The notes under the pieces are model-generated. The model had not been told where the DNA came from and did no database searches. It saw only the letters and a program-made list of their open reading frames with translations. From Cytophagaceae bacterium (GTDB lineage Bacteria > Bacteroidota > Bacteroidia > Cytophagales > Cytophagaceae), in contig JALONM010000049.1 in NCBI GenBank assembly GCA_025454925.1, positions 1 to 64,000 on the forward strand: DNA of 64,000 nucleotides, written 5' to 3'. This document shows positions 63,064 to 64,000 of the stretch, piece by piece (position 1 is the stretch's first letter; every line of letters starts with the position of its first letter). Made by a program: the position numbers and the translations under genes.

Positions 63064-64000
63064 ATGTGGAATCCTTACAGAATGCTATTGGCTTCTCGTC
63101 GCTCCATCCTGGATTCCGACGATGTTCGGGCAGATTTAAATCGTGCTAAAATAACACTCTATTCCAATGGAGTTTCTTTTTTGGTAATGTCGGTATATTT
63201 TATTTCAGACATTGCCCTGGGTGTATGGTTTAATGTTGCCCTGGATGTAGTGGTTACATTTTTGTTTGTACTAGGACTTTATGCCTTCTCCAAAGGACAT
63301 GTTACCTTTACTAAACTTACCATAATTCTAGTGACCAATCTGGCATTGGTGCTTTCCGCTTCAAGAGACGGCCGCTATTCCGGCTTGCAATTTTTGATGT
63401 TCCCTTTGCTTTCCTGTATTTTTTTATTCTTTTCAAGTAAGCAATATATATACATCGTTTTTTCAATTCTTGTATCCATACTTAGTATTTTATTTCTGGA
63501 ATTAACTTCGTATTCCTTGCTGGCAAGTGGCTTGCCCGATCCGGAATATTTGTTGGCTAACTATTTTGTATGTTTTGGTGCGGGGATATTCATTTTGCTG
63601 GTGTATCTGTTTATGTTGATGCGCATCAATAAAGAAGCACAGCGCAAATTGATGGAATATGGACATAGAATGCGGCAGAAAAATGCACACCTTAAAAAAT
63701 TACATGTGGAGCTGGACGGTTTTGTTTATAAAACTACACACGACCTGAGAGCACCTTTGAATTCTTTGCTGGGAATCATTGAGCTATGTAAAATAGAATC
63801 CGATATTCATACCATTCGTAATTTTGTGCAGTTGCAGGAGGTGTCAGTGCGTAAGCTGGATGCTTATATTATGGATATTTTGAACTTGGCCAGAAATTCA
63901 AATTCGGAAGTGAAACGAGAGGAAGTGGATATGGCAGAAGTTGTGCAGGATGTTTTTCAGCAGCTGGGCTATATGGATACTTCCGTGCATCGGGATGTGC
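63064..64000 (+). CDS. Sensor histidine kinase, 5' part
   Basis: The frame starts at ATG 63064 and stays open to the window end (312 codons visible). About six hydrophobic helices occupy residues 35-195, giving an integral membrane sensor domain without a large periplasmic loop. A HisKA-type dimerisation helix follows, with the phospho-acceptor His226 in YKTTHDLRAPLNSLLGII. The ATP-binding domain lies outside the window. Ligand and response regulator cannot be told. It begins 9 bp after glpD, so link to glycerol metabolism is possible but unproven. Confidence 0.88.
   Translation, partial: MWNPYRMLLASRRSILDSDDVRADLNRAKITLYSNGVSFLVMSVYFISDIALGVWFNVALDVVVTFLFVLGLYAFSKGHVTFTKLTIILVTNLALVLSASRDGRYSGLQFLMFPLLSCIFLFFSSKQYIYIVFSILVSILSILFLELTSYSLLASGLPDPEYLLANYFVCFGAGIFILLVYLFMLMRINKEAQRKLMEYGHRMRQKNAHLKKLHVELDGFVYKTTHDLRAPLNSLLGIIELCKIESDIHTIRNFVQLQEVSVRKLDAYIMDILNLARNSNSEVKREEVDMAEVVQDVFQQLGYMDTSVHRDV

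Overview
The window reads as chromosomal DNA of a Bacteroidota bacterium, most like Cytophagales/Chitinophagales; the genus cannot be resolved from sequence alone. The evidence is type IX secretion (T9SS) sorting domains of type A and type B, PorP/SprF and OmpA partners, promoters of the Bacteroidota type (TAnnTTTG at -7, TTG at -33), few Shine-Dalgarno sites, a BatA-type membrane protein, and a run of intact housekeeping genes. No rRNA, tRNA, transposase, integrase or CRISPR array was recognised.

Layout. 1-1080: 3' end of a secreted glycoside hydrolase with a discoidin-like domain and a T9SS tail. 1178-6128 (minus): a ribose-scavenging operon of LacI regulator, sugar permease, ribokinase and ADP-ribosylglycohydrolase lipoprotein. 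6570-9444 (plus): a DUF4157 (extracellular contractile injection system, eCIS) cargo-type toxin with an anthrax-lethal-factor-like peptidase tail, overlapping a WG-repeat protein. 9467-22328 (minus): a T9SS surface operon of a 3,196-residue LamG/FnIII protein, a cadherin-like type-B protein, PorP/SprF and OmpA. 22329-23157: an array of hairpin-rich repeats. 23158-29276: AraC regulator, thiL, a tiny lipoprotein gene and gcvP. 29277-30173: noncoding repeats. 30174-32822: PKD-containing T9SS protein. 32951-38236: NeuD-like acyltransferase and a TrpD2-like gene (minus), sugar-phosphate transferase and ribE (plus), then an ECF sigma factor with a membrane partner (minus). 38466-41499: small unknown protein, EF-P, HMA lipoprotein, GT2 glycosyltransferase and a small exported protein. 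41621-46597 (plus): BatA-like protein, a dihydroorotase homologue lacking metal ligands, and two lipoproteins, the last apparently frameshifted. 46938-50926: a barrel-like protein (plus), then obgE, a membrane protein and a GT4 glycosyltransferase (minus). 51167-58637 (plus): DUF255 protein, priA, a NUDIX hydrolase and three unknown exported proteins. 58713-64000: GH63-type glucosidase (minus), glpD and the 5' part of a histidine kinase (plus).

Most notable: (i) the DUF4157 protein, whose tail keeps the zinc-site signature and Tyr/Glu spacing of anthrax lethal factor; (ii) a family of intergenic repeats of about 150-190 bp, in at least five substantial copies plus fragments, with conserved successive hairpins and compensatory changes; (iii) a pseudo-dihydroorotase; (iv) a (AC)13 tract two bases before the start of a heavy-metal-domain lipoprotein; (v) a module present twice in the giant T9SS protein and once in its operon neighbour.
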